In this document: positions 8,306 to 16,676 of the stretch, piece by piece | Numbering within the stretch: the first letter of the stretch is position 1 | Layout: each line of letters opens with the position of its first letter | Origin: Calditrichia bacterium | GTDB taxonomy: Bacteria; Calditrichota; Calditrichia; RBG-13-44-9; J075 | Direction of reading: 5' to 3' | Length of the DNA stretch: 40,358 nucleotides | Assembly (NCBI GenBank): GCA_028284905.1 | Contig: JANQQU010000046.1 | Coordinates: 1 to 40,358 of the forward strand | Position numbers and translations under genes: made by a program | The notes under the pieces: generated by a model | Database searches by the model: none | What the model was told of the DNA's origin: nothing | The model's input: the letters and a program-made list of their open reading frames with translations, nothing else

Positions 8306-9697
8306 ATGCAAAAAATTATTCTTACTCATACATATTTTATTGCGGAAGATCCCCACGAGCAGGAGGTGATGAAGCCTTATCCGCCGCTGGGGTTGCTATA
8401 TTTATCCGCCTATCTGAAGCGCGAGAAAATACCGGTGTCGGTGTATGATACTACTTTTTCTACTTACCCGGAATTAATTGCTCACCTCGGTGCAGAAAAA
8501 CCTGATGTGCTTGGTATCCACTGCAATTTATTGACGAAGTATAACGTCATGAAATTGATTCGCTACTGTAACGAAAACGGCATTATTTCCTTGCTGGGCG
8601 GGCCGGATGCCTCTACCCAGGTGGAAGAGTTCTTAAATTATGGGGCAGATATAATTATTTCCGGGCAGGGGGAAGAAGCACTGGTGGGGGTCCTGCAGGC
8701 GTTGGATGATCGGGGGAAGCATCAGCTGCATGGTATCGACAATGTCAGTTTTAAGGATGCGCGTGGCACTATTGTCGAAAATCCCCGGGCAGCCAGCAAG
8801 CGCCAGCTGGATGAGTATCCCTTTCCCGACCGGGAAGCGATCGATCTCCATAAATATCTTGATACCTGGGAAAAATATCACGGGCAACGCTCGGTTTCGC
8901 TGATTACTGCGCGTGGATGCGCTTTTACCTGTAAATGGTGCAGTCATTCAGTATATGGCTGGACGCATCGCCGCCGCAAGCCGGAGCAGGTTTTGGCGGA
9001 AATTCAGGAGATTATTGCCAGGTATCAACCAACCCACCTCTGGTTTGCCGATGATGTGTTTACGGTAAACAAACGCTGGTTAATCAAATTTCACGGTTTG
9101 ATGCGCGATGCCGGTATTCGCTTACCTTTTGAATGCATTTCCCGTGCGGATAAAATCGATGAGGAGATGGTCGAGATTCTCAAAGACCTCGGCTGTTACC
9201 GGGTTTGGTTTGGGGCGGAGTCCGGCAGTCAGCGCGTGCTGGATGCCATGTCCCGCGGCGTAACCAAGGCACAAATCCGCGATGCGACGCTCTGGTGCAA
9301 AAAACACGGATTGCAAGCCGGCTACTTTGTTATGTTCGGCTATCCCGGGGAAGCGCTGGATGATATTTACGAAACCATCGACTTTGTGGAAGCAGAACAG
9401 CCGGATGCCTATCTGACGACAGTTGCCTACCCGCTGCGCGGTACTTCGATGTACGAAGAAGTGCAGGAGCGTATTATCCGTAATGGCGACTGGGAAAAAC
9501 ACTTGCAGCGCGAGTTGGGATTGAGCGAGCGATTCAGCGATCAACTTTATCAATTTGCCATTAAAAAACTCGCCAGCGATTATCGCCGCCGCCAGTTGAG
9601 CGAAAAGCGGGAGCAGTTGCTCAAGCGCGCCTATCATCGGATGCGCTCGGTCTACTGCGATTATAAGATTCGCCAGCTTTCTCACATCCGTACTTAA
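8306..9697 (+). CDS. B12-binding-type radical SAM protein (second of two)
   Basis: A 463-aa paralogue of the previous gene. Both start with a histidine-tyrosine-phenylalanine motif (HTYFIAEDP) and KPYPPLGLLYLSAYLK. The Rossmann domain shows LLGGPDAS and GQGEEAL, typical of cobalamin-radical SAM proteins, again without DxHxxG. The cluster motif is CAFTCKWC at about 205-212, followed by WFADDVFTV and WFGAESGSQRVLDAM. The C-terminal 70 residues are basic. Two consecutive enzymes of one class suggest successive steps on one substrate. The reaction cannot be inferred. It ends 13 nt before the methyltransferase. Confidence 0.9.
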   Translation: MQKIILTHTYFIAEDPHEQEVMKPYPPLGLLYLSAYLKREKIPVSVYDTTFSTYPELIAHLGAEKPDVLGIHCNLLTKYNVMKLIRYCNENGIISLLGGPDASTQVEEFLNYGADIIISGQGEEALVGVLQALDDRGKHQLHGIDNVSFKDARGTIVENPRAASKRQLDEYPFPDREAIDLHKYLDTWEKYHGQRSVSLITARGCAFTCKWCSHSVYGWTHRRRKPEQVLAEIQEIIARYQPTHLWFADDVFTVNKRWLIKFHGLMRDAGIRLPFECISRADKIDEEMVEILKDLGCYRVWFGAESGSQRVLDAMSRGVTKAQIRDATLWCKKHGLQAGYFVMFGYPGEALDDIYETIDFVEAEQPDAYLTTVAYPLRGTSMYEEVQERIIRNGDWEKHLQRELGLSERFSDQLYQFAIKKLASDYRRRQLSEKREQLLKRAYHRMRSVYCDYKIRQLSHIRT

Positions 9698-9710
9698 GAA
9701 CGGATACCCT

Positions 9711-10466
9711 ATGTCTGCACGCCCTACATTTGATGCATATGCCGCGGATTACCAGCACAAATTCAATGACAACTTCCTGGGAAAGTACCAACGAGCCCGT
9801 CTGCACGAAGAGATTACCCCTTTCCTGGCTCCCGGGCTGAAAATACTGGATGTTGGTTGCGGACCCGGTTCCGATTTTCAATTTTATCATTCGCAGGGCG
9901 TTGCGGTGGAGGCACTGGATATCTCTCCGGCAATGGTCGATCTCGCCACTGAAAAAGCAGCGGCGCTCGGTCTGGATGCTACGGTGCATTGCCAGGACTT
10001 TCAAACATTTACTTCATCTGAAAGCTATTCATTTATCATACTGAATTTTGGGGTGATTAACGCCATTGCCGATTTGCAAACGGCGTTGAAGCAGCTTAAT
10101 AAAATGCTGGCGGAAAATGGCACTTTGCTGATCGTTTCCATGCCACCATTTCATCTTTTCTCGCTGCTCGGTTTTTTTTGGCGGGGGAAGTTCCGGGAGG
10201 CATTACAGCGGGTGAATGGTCGATACGCAGTACTGCCGAACGGTTTTCGTTTTCAGTACTATCGTCAGAAAGATTTCCGGAGTTTTTTTCGCCTGAAGAA
10301 AAGAATTCATCTTTGCCCACTACTTCCTAATCCCGATCAATATCATCCGGATCGATTTAGCGGAAAGCTAACCAGCCACCTGATAAAGCTGGATCGATCC
10401 CTGGCTACCCGATTACCGGATTGGTGCGGCGGGGATCATATCGGTTATTTTTTCGGGAAAAAATGA
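9711..10466 (+). CDS. Class I SAM-dependent methyltransferase
   Basis: A 251-aa protein with a clear SAM-binding motif I (ILDVGCGPGSDFQFY, near 45-58), acidic motif II (VEALDISPAMVDLA), a CQDF segment for adenine contact and LNFGVINAI as motif IV. The C-terminal part (RFQYYRQKDF) resembles small-molecule O/N/C-methyltransferases of the UbiE/Methyltransf_11/25 groups. It is the last gene of the operon begun by the glycosyltransferase. Its TGA lies inside the left arm of a strong hairpin. Confidence 0.9.
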   Translation: MSARPTFDAYAADYQHKFNDNFLGKYQRARLHEEITPFLAPGLKILDVGCGPGSDFQFYHSQGVAVEALDISPAMVDLATEKAAALGLDATVHCQDFQTFTSSESYSFIILNFGVINAIADLQTALKQLNKMLAENGTLLIVSMPPFHLFSLLGFFWRGKFREALQRVNGRYAVLPNGFRFQYYRQKDFRSFFRLKKRIHLCPLLPNPDQYHPDRFSGKLTSHLIKLDRSLATRLPDWCGGDHIGYFFGKK

Positions 10467-10514
10467 TCATTAACGTAAAGAAAATTCATGAATTTTTTTT
10501 ACGTTAATGATCAT
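10463..10514. terminator. Convergent terminator whose arms contain both stop codons
   Basis: A perfect 17-bp inverted repeat (ATGATCATTAACGTAAA and its complement) encloses an 18-nt AT-rich loop. The plus-strand methyltransferase stop TGA (10464-10466) and the minus-strand DUF4440 gene stop (10504-10506) both fall inside the arms. A poly-T stretch lies in the loop rather than after the stem, so it may be a bidirectional barrier or RNA-stabilising stem more than a classic rho-independent terminator. Confidence 0.75.
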
Positions 10515-10977
10515 AACTCACCACGCGGGTAACCCGCCATTTTCCGTCAATCTTTTGCCAAATGTGCAGAAAACGGAATGTACCGCAATCGTCCTTGCCA
10601 TTTTCCTGATGGCAAAAGGTATGCTTACCGAGTTGAATTGCACCGTAATCCTTGATCGGGAAAACCTCCATACTGCCCGCAACCAATTTCCGGTTTAAAC
10701 CATCATTGCGTTGAAAGAGCGACTGCAGGCCGTTAATTGTTTGATCGTAATTGGTCAGCCCGGCAGTATCATGAAAAAATTCCAGATCTTTGGCGAAGAT
10801 TTTTTTGGCGGTTTCAATATCGCCATTATTAAAGGCGGTAAAGAGGATGCTGTCCATATGGGCAATTTCCTGGTAAAGAGTTTTTGCCTCATTCTCAGTC
10901 TGGGCGAATATGGCGTTAAAAATAGATACGAAAAAAATGGCGAAGGCAATTGGGAATATCCGGGATTGTTTCTGCAT
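10504..10977 (-). CDS. Secreted SnoaL/DUF4440-like (NTF2 fold) protein
   Basis: A 157-aa protein with an N-terminal signal peptide (basic MQKQSR, hydrophobic FAIFFVSIFNAIFA, cleavage before QTEN). The rest matches the NTF2-like DUF4440 pattern: a helix with MDSILFTAFNNGDIE, then FAKDLEFFHDTAG, and beta strands ending GTFRFLHIWQKIDGKWRVTRVVSYDH. Known members bind small ligands or are periplasmic proteins of unclear role. AAAAAGGATATTAAC lies before the ATG. It stands alone and faces the methyltransferase. Confidence 0.85.
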   Translation of the reverse strand: MQKQSRIFPIAFAIFFVSIFNAIFAQTENEAKTLYQEIAHMDSILFTAFNNGDIETAKKIFAKDLEFFHDTAGLTNYDQTINGLQSLFQRNDGLNRKLVAGSMEVFPIKDYGAIQLGKHTFCHQENGKDDCGTFRFLHIWQKIDGKWRVTRVVSYDH

Positions 10978-11054
10978 GTTAATATCCTTTTTTTACTAGC
11001 AGACACCCCGGAAAAGAGATGGTTGCATTAATTCCGTAAATTAATTCAACAATA

Positions 11055-11222
11055 CACGTCGCTTCGCTGGAGCGAATATTTTCATGGTAATATTTTCTAT
11101 AAACATATCGCTCCTAACGGAGCAAACGATTGTTGAAAACCAGCGAAGCATGAAAAGCCCCAGCGGGGCGAAATATTTATAGCATTGTTATCCCGGAATG
11201 ATCATCGCCTCAGCGAGGCGAC
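11055..11222. repeat. Cluster of mini-hairpin dispersed repeats
   Basis: Four or more short hairpins lie in a row: TCGCT...AGCGA (about 11059-11075), GCTCC-TAAC-GGAGC (11110-11123), GCCCC-AGC-GGGGC (11157-11169) and CGCCTC-AGC-GAGGCG (11206-11220). They are separated by AT-rich words such as GAAATATTTATAG. This is a composite extragenic repeat, also seen in short form at 2346-2371. No coding potential. Confidence 0.75.
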
Positions 11223-11259
11223 ATGTGGCATCATGGGAATGTTCTGATTGTCAAAAAAT

Positions 11260-11925
11260 TTAGCGGGGAATTTCGGCGGTTTGCTTCTTTAACTCCGCCA
11301 ATCCTTCGAGGACTTCGTTCCTGGGGAGATTCCCGGCGGCGAGTACATCATCACCTTTTTCCAGCAAGCGCTGAAAAAAGGCAATGCCTTGCTGTTGAAT
11401 CTCCGGGTAGGAGACGGAGATCAAATCAAATAATAGGTTTTCCGCTTTGTCATATTGCCCGATCAGTTCGTAGTAGTTGAAGAGCTTATATTCAATATGC
11501 TGGGGGAGAAAATAGTCGGCTAATTTCTCCTGTATTAACGCAATCTTTTCCTGGTATTGTGCTTCGAGAAGATCGCCTTCCTGGATAAAAGCGCTCAGGA
11601 AAAGACTGAGAGATTTCAGATACCCGAAATTAAAATCATCTTCGCTGTCCATTTTTTCCATAATTTCGCTGTCGTGGAAAAGCAACTCGGCGACAACCAG
11701 GCATTTACCGGCATCAATCTCATCGTCACTGCGAAAAAAATCAATAATCTGTTCATCGGAAATCAGGCGAAGCAAACTCATATCCAGTCCAAGAATACCA
11801 TTACTGGCAGTATTAATCGATTCCTGCGCCTCATGATATTGATGAACGGCCTTCTGGCGCATAATATGGATCAAGGCCTGCGTCAACTGCTCGACCATGC
11901 GCATGATGTAATCTCGTTGAAACAT
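11260..11925 (-). CDS. DUF6483-like helical repeat protein
   Basis: A 221-aa, all-helical, acidic protein starting MFQRDYIMRMVEQLTQAL after AAAGGGAATTA. The opening (F-x-R/K-D-Y-I-M/L-R-M-I/V-E) and the following MSLLRLISDEQIIDFF are those I associate with the DUF6483 family. The C-terminal half (YYELIGQYDKAENLLFDLI) looks like a TPR-type hairpin. No catalytic residues are evident. It is a cytoplasmic protein of unknown function and appears monocistronic. Confidence 0.7.
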   Translation of the reverse strand: MFQRDYIMRMVEQLTQALIHIMRQKAVHQYHEAQESINTASNGILGLDMSLLRLISDEQIIDFFRSDDEIDAGKCLVVAELLFHDSEIMEKMDSEDDFNFGYLKSLSLFLSAFIQEGDLLEAQYQEKIALIQEKLADYFLPQHIEYKLFNYYELIGQYDKAENLLFDLISVSYPEIQQQGIAFFQRLLEKGDDVLAAGNLPRNEVLEGLAELKKQTAEIPR

Positions 11926-12060
11926 TAATTCCCTTTATAGCTGCAATTAAAGTATATGATTACCCGAAAGTCATTTCTTTCTACTATCATAATATAGCAA
12001 TAAATTTCAAGAATAAGTTTATATCGGAAGAAAAATAAAACTGTTTCAACGGGAAGGATA

Positions 12061-12108
12061 CAAATGGGCAAATATGCAAATGGGCATGTCTGCATATTTG
12101 CCCATTTG
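12061..12108. repeat. 18-bp perfect inverted repeat of the CAAATGGGCAAAT family
   Basis: CAAATGGGCAAATATGCA (12061-12078) is repeated inverted at 12091-12108, with a 12-nt loop AATGGGCATGTC. It lies 13 nt beyond the stop of the minus-strand radical SAM gene, where it could act as a terminator-like stem. The same words occur at 15270-15335, 19288-19323 and 22815-22848. Confidence 0.8.
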
Positions 12109-12120
12109 CATATTTGTAAA

Positions 12121-13200
12121 TTAAAAGAGACAAAGCTGGCGCTCGGAAGGGCGACAAAAATTTGCAGCAGAAAGTTTGCGGCGATAGCCATTGATGCCGG
12201 CTTTCCGGCAAGCGGCCTGATGCATCGCTTTGATGTGCTCGGCAAAAATGCCGTTTCCGCGCATTCTTTCCTTAAACTCATTTTGGTTGAGTTTTCCGCC
12301 ACGAATATCGCGCAGGCGATTAAGGACCTTTTCTTTGCGATCGGGAAAATGTTCTTCCAGCCAGTTACTGAAAATATCTTTTAAGCCATAGGGGAGGCGG
12401 AGCATTACGAATGCGGAATACTGGGCGCCGGCTGCTGCAGCTGCTTCAATCATTGCCGGAATTTCGTAGTCATTCAGGCCGGGAACGATCGGGGCGGTCA
12501 TCACGCCAACTGGAATACCGGCATCTGCTAGCTGACGAATGGCATCCAGGCGGAGATGCGGACGGGAAGTGCGCGGTTCCATTACCGAGATAAGATGGGG
12601 ATCGAGGCTGGTAAGCGAAATCATTACTGCGGCGGCATTGTATTGCGCCAGCTCCTTCAATAAATCGATATCCCGGGTAACCAGGTGGTTCTTGGTAACA
12701 ATCCCCACCGGATTGCGGAACTCTGCCAGCACTTCCAGGCAGCTGCGGGTAATGCCGAGCCGTCGTTCAATCGGCTGATAAGGATCGGTAACGCCGCTCA
12801 TGGCGATCGGTTGTGGTTGCCACTTTTTTGCGGAGAGTTCCTTGCGGAGAATCTTTGCCGCGTCTTCCTTAACGAATATTTTTGTTTCGAAATCGAGACC
12901 GGCGGAAAGCCCCAGGTATTCATGATTGGGCCGGGCGAAACAATAGACGCAGCCATGCTCGCATCCCCGATAGGGATTTATGCCGGCGTCGAAGGGAATA
13001 TCCGGACTGCTGTTATAGGAGATCAGCGATTTGGTATGATCCCGAAAATATTCCGTCGCGGCATTTACCGGCGGCATTTCCGATTCGATAAGATCTTCTT
13101 CGTAGGGAATATAATCAATGTGATCGAAGCGGTTTTGCGGATTGGTGACGGCGCCCCGTCCGTTAATTGCTTGCAGGGAATTTATATTGAGTTTCGACAA
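12121..13200 (-). CDS. PA0069-family radical SAM protein (SplB-like)
   Basis: A 359-aa protein. The cluster motif is CEHGCVYC (Cys80, Cys84, Cys87) preceded by GINPYRG and followed by FARPNHEY, the hallmark of PA0069/spore-photolyase-like proteins. Other family marks are SGVTDPYQPIERRLGITR, VGIVTKNHLVTRDIDLL, TSLDPHL, EPRTSRPHLRLDAI and the end RQLCLF. Its reaction is not established in the family. The start is TTG 13200, with TGAGGAAAAACAG upstream; no closer ATG exists. It is divergent from the sulfatase gene across 87 nt that must hold both promoters. Confidence 0.92.
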   Translation of the reverse strand: MSKLNINSLQAINGRGAVTNPQNRFDHIDYIPYEEDLIESEMPPVNAATEYFRDHTKSLISYNSSPDIPFDAGINPYRGCEHGCVYCFARPNHEYLGLSAGLDFETKIFVKEDAAKILRKELSAKKWQPQPIAMSGVTDPYQPIERRLGITRSCLEVLAEFRNPVGIVTKNHLVTRDIDLLKELAQYNAAAVMISLTSLDPHLISVMEPRTSRPHLRLDAIRQLADAGIPVGVMTAPIVPGLNDYEIPAMIEAAAAAGAQYSAFVMLRLPYGLKDIFSNWLEEHFPDRKEKVLNRLRDIRGGKLNQNEFKERMRGNGIFAEHIKAMHQAACRKAGINGYRRKLSAANFCRPSERQLCLF

Positions 13201-13287
13201 AACTGTTTTTCCTCATATATTTAGCGGCGATGATAAAATGCTAACGAAATAATATATACAAAAGTTCACTAAAAACGCAACCGTTTT

Positions 13288-15291
13288 ATGCTCAAACAGC
13301 TCATTCAAAAACTACCGCCACATATTCGCTTTCTATCTTCGGTATATTTCTGCGGCATTGTTTTATTTACAATTCCCCGTTTAATCCTGCTGTCTCAGCA
13401 TGGCGATAAGCTGGTGGATGTGCCGGGACATATTGTCTGGCAAGCGTTGTGGATGGGATTTCGTTTTGATACAGTTGTGAGTGGCTATTTTCTGCTACTG
13501 CCGTTTTTACTGCTGACGATCTTCGCATTTTGGGGGAAGACTCCGGTATGGATGCAGCGTTGCGTGCAGTTGTTGCTGGTAGGTTTATATAGCGTGGGAC
13601 TTTTCATCGCTGCAGCCGATATCCCCTATTTTAACTACTTTAATGCGCGAATGACCATTTCCGCATTAAAATGGGCGGATAGCCCGGAATTAGTCAGCAA
13701 AATGATTTTTCAGGATGTTCATTATTACCCTTACTTTTTGCTCTTTTTCTTCCTGACCGGCATATTTGCTTTTATCGTTTCCCGCCTGATGCGAAAATAT
13801 CTGGCCGCATATTCTGATCGTCCTCGCCCGGCAAGTGGCGCATATTACGGCAAACTGCTGATGCTCAGTTTACTAACGGCAATATTGTTATTTATCGGTA
13901 TTCGGGGAAGAGTTGCAGCGAAATCTCCGATCCGCTGGGGAACGGCATTTTTCAGCACTTACGCCTTTCCCAATCAGCTTGGCCTCAACCCGGTGTTCAC
14001 CTTTTTGCGCAGTTGGGTCGATGCCCGGAAACCGGGGAATCAGCAGTTGAAGTTGATGGACGATCAAATTGCCCTGGCAAATGTGCAGCGTTTTTTGAAC
14101 ATTGTGCCGGATAGTGGTTTTGCCTCTCCAATAGCGAGAACTGTAGAAGCGGATACAGCAATTCCCCCACAAAATGTTGTGCTGATCCTGATGGAAAATA
14201 TGGCCGCAAAAAAGATGGGTATTTTCGGGAATCCCGGAAACCTGACCCCACATCTCGATAGCTTGGCAGTGACGCAATCATACTTCTTCCGCAATTTTTA
14301 CGGCGCCGGTATTCATACCTATAACGGCATCTATGCCAGCCTGTTTGGCTTACCGACGATTTTGAACAAGCATCCCATGAAAACAACCGAAAGCATGCAG
14401 GCATTTGGCGGATTGGCCCGGGCGCTGCGCCAGCATGCCTATCAAACCATTTTCTTTAGCACTCATGACGAGCAATTCGATAATATGGGCGGCTTCCTTA
14501 GCACCAATGGTTTTCAGGAAATTATCAGTGAAAAGGATTATCCCTCGGATGAAGTATTGACAGCCCTGGGCGTGCCGGATCATTACATGCTGAATTTTGC
14601 CCTCCCCCATCTGCAGCGCTTGCACAAGAATGACGCACCGTTTCTGGCGACACTTCTGACAGCGAGCGATCACGGTCCGTATGTGATTCCTGAGGACATC
14701 GACTTTCGAGCGGATAGCGAGGATATTCGCCAGCAAATAGTTGAATATGCGGATTGGGCGTTAGGGCAGTTCATGGCAGCGGCACGGGACAGCGACTGGT
14801 ATAAGAATACGATTTTTATATTTGTAGCAGATCACGGCAGTAACATCGATCCGGTCTACGATCTCTCCCTGCCTTATCATCATATTCCCCTGATTGTCCA
14901 CATGCCCGGCAAGTTGCAGAAAAGTGTTACGATGGATGGATTGGGAGGACAAATTGACCTCTACCCGACCATTCTCGGTCTATTGCAATTGTCATTTGTC
15001 AACAACACATTAGGCATCGACCTTTTTCGCGAATCTCGCGAAGAAATCTTTTTCAGTGCCGATGATAAACTTGGTTGTATTAACGATTCCCTTTTCTGGG
15101 TGGGCAGACCGAATGGCGGTGAGTCGTTGTATCGTTACAAGGAAAAAGACCGAACGGATTGGCTAAAGAAATACCCCGCAGAAACAAAGCAACTGAAAAC
15201 CTATGCGGAATCCATGTTGCAGGCTACCCAGTGGCTAATTGATCAAAAATTGGTCGGACCGCAGGGAGCAAATGAGCAAATGAGCAAATGA
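13288..15291 (+). CDS. LTA synthase family (sulfatase-fold) inner-membrane phosphotransferase
   Basis: A 667-aa protein with about five N-terminal transmembrane helices (within 1-210) and a periplasmic alkaline-phosphatase/sulfatase-fold domain (about 290-610). Metal and catalytic features are NVVLILMENM (metal Glu), the nucleophile Thr in GIHTYNGIYAS (near 344), FATLLTASDHGPY and FVADHGSN (near 514). In Gram-negative bacteria relatives transfer phosphoglycerol or phosphoethanolamine to glycans or lipids. The last codons (GANEQMSK) come from a GAGCAAAT repeat that has grown into the gene end, so the C-terminus is probably extended beyond the family norm. Confidence 0.9.
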   Translation: MLKQLIQKLPPHIRFLSSVYFCGIVLFTIPRLILLSQHGDKLVDVPGHIVWQALWMGFRFDTVVSGYFLLLPFLLLTIFAFWGKTPVWMQRCVQLLLVGLYSVGLFIAAADIPYFNYFNARMTISALKWADSPELVSKMIFQDVHYYPYFLLFFFLTGIFAFIVSRLMRKYLAAYSDRPRPASGAYYGKLLMLSLLTAILLFIGIRGRVAAKSPIRWGTAFFSTYAFPNQLGLNPVFTFLRSWVDARKPGNQQLKLMDDQIALANVQRFLNIVPDSGFASPIARTVEADTAIPPQNVVLILMENMAAKKMGIFGNPGNLTPHLDSLAVTQSYFFRNFYGAGIHTYNGIYASLFGLPTILNKHPMKTTESMQAFGGLARALRQHAYQTIFFSTHDEQFDNMGGFLSTNGFQEIISEKDYPSDEVLTALGVPDHYMLNFALPHLQRLHKNDAPFLATLLTASDHGPYVIPEDIDFRADSEDIRQQIVEYADWALGQFMAAARDSDWYKNTIFIFVADHGSNIDPVYDLSLPYHHIPLIVHMPGKLQKSVTMDGLGGQIDLYPTILGLLQLSFVNNTLGIDLFRESREEIFFSADDKLGCINDSLFWVGRPNGGESLYRYKEKDRTDWLKKYPAETKQLKTYAESMLQATQWLIDQKLVGPQGANEQMSK

Positions 15292-15335
15292 GCAGACATG
15301 CATTTTTGCCCATTTGCCCATTTGAAATTTATCAT
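15270..15335. repeat. GAGCAAAT tandem plus inverted CCCATTTG repeat at a gene end
   Basis: Three copies of GAGCAAAT (reading into the sulfatase stop) are followed by GCATTTTTGCCCATTTGCCCATTTG, which pairs with the CAAAT words. It lies between convergent genes and may form a stem. It belongs to the same family as 12061-12108. Confidence 0.7.
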
Positions 15336-16300
15336 TACTCATCACTAACATTCAACCAAATCGACCGTGCCTCCTTATCGCCGGTATGGCCGGTAACCGT
15401 CATGGTAATACGATGTTTGCCGGGAGATAAAACGGGTACAATGCAGCTTTCTCCACGACCGACTTCCCCGTCATTGCTGGAGGTCCAGATAATGTCATCC
15501 AGCGCTAAAGCCTGACCGCCATCATTGCTGGCGGAACCGACAAAAGTAATCGATGAATCTGGGTGGAGAATAAATCCATTCTGCGGGGAGAGGATGTCGG
15601 CAGTAACCATCGCCAGCGGATCGGCAACGATATTTATCGTGATGGCTGCAGTACTAAGCTGCGTGGGTACTGCACTGCTGCGATCAGCAGCGATTAATTG
15701 AAGGGTATGTTGCCCCGCGGAAAGCCCACCCGGGGAAATCTGGGAGCCGCTGCCGAGCACGCCATCAATATCGGATAGCCATTCGAGATCTCGTGCATCA
15801 CTAATAACACTGCCATCTGCCGCCAGGCCACTGCCGCTCATTGGGATCAGGGCTGTGGAGGAGAATTGTTGCCCGGCTGCAGGCTGCTGAATAAACGCTG
15901 AGACGTTGTTTGCATTATTGCCGATGGTTATCAGAATTGTATCTTTTGCAGTGTTGCTGCCGCTGCTGGCAGTGAGAATAATGGTATGTTCAGTAATGCT
16001 TAATCCGCTTCGGCTAAAGGTGTTGCCAATCCCAATGGTGCCGTCTTTATCTGAGGTCCAGATGAGATCTTCGGCGGCGATATTACCACTACTTCCTTCC
16101 CTACCGTTTCCATTGAAATTAATTACTGCATTGTGTAGAAAATTATTGTTACTGAGCGGTGCGGTAATTGCCACGGTAATAGTATTGCCTGGGTCAGAAG
16201 GATCATCTCCCGGAGAAATGCTGTTACGGCTGCAACTATTGAGAAACATCAATAAGGCAATTATTAATAGCAAATAAATTCGGTAATAAAAGCGCTTCAT
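15335..16300 (-). CDS. Lipoprotein with three Ig/PKD-like repeats
   Basis: A 321-aa protein. The N-terminus is a lipoprotein signal with lipobox LNSC, followed by a Ser/Pro/Asp linker. Three repeats of about 95 residues share a core: L-x-W-x-S-D/N-x-D-G near the middle (LIWTSDKDGTIG, LEWLSDIDGVLG, IIWTSSNDGEVG) and LS-x-G/E-H/K-x-I/L-x-L/M-x-A/V-T at the end. This resembles the bacterial Ig-like repeats of exported adhesins and cell-surface proteins. There is no enzymatic motif. The ribosome site GAGGGAATT precedes the ATG. Likely a periplasmic or outer-membrane scaffold lipoprotein. Confidence 0.82.
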   Translation of the reverse strand: MKRFYYRIYLLLIIALLMFLNSCSRNSISPGDDPSDPGNTITVAITAPLSNNNFLHNAVINFNGNGREGSSGNIAAEDLIWTSDKDGTIGIGNTFSRSGLSITEHTIILTASSGSNTAKDTILITIGNNANNVSAFIQQPAAGQQFSSTALIPMSGSGLAADGSVISDARDLEWLSDIDGVLGSGSQISPGGLSAGQHTLQLIAADRSSAVPTQLSTAAITINIVADPLAMVTADILSPQNGFILHPDSSITFVGSASNDGGQALALDDIIWTSSNDGEVGRGESCIVPVLSPGKHRITMTVTGHTGDKEARSIWLNVSDE

Positions 16301-16676
16301 AATTCCCTCTTTTAGTTAGCAGGCATTTAAAGATAACCGCAGAAATTCTTATTCGGAATGTAGACTGGCCGAGAATGGCGAACAATCACATTTTTCTCAC
16401 AAATCGATGACAATTTTATAGCACCAGGAAGAGTTCTGAATGGTAATGTTTATAATATTCAAATACTTGAGTGCTGTTCAATTACCGGGAGGCGAATCGA
16501 ATTCTTGACGTTGTTCGCCAGGCCTTTTGGCATTTGGGGTCAGTTTCAATGCGGAAAATTTACAATCATTCAGCTAAGAGCCTTGATAAATAACGATTCC
16601 AGAAAATTTATATGTAACAATATTGTATCAACCTCGTTATATCGTGAGCAATAGAAATAAACTCGGAGAAGATGTA
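16301..16676. other. 376-nt divergent intergenic region
   Basis: No gene is seen. It lies between the divergent lipoprotein and the secreted repeat protein and should hold both promoters. A TTGACG at 16505-16510 lacks a good -10 at proper spacing; TTGATA near 16583 is followed by TTTATATG about 20 nt later. Neither is convincing enough to call. Confidence 0.4.
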
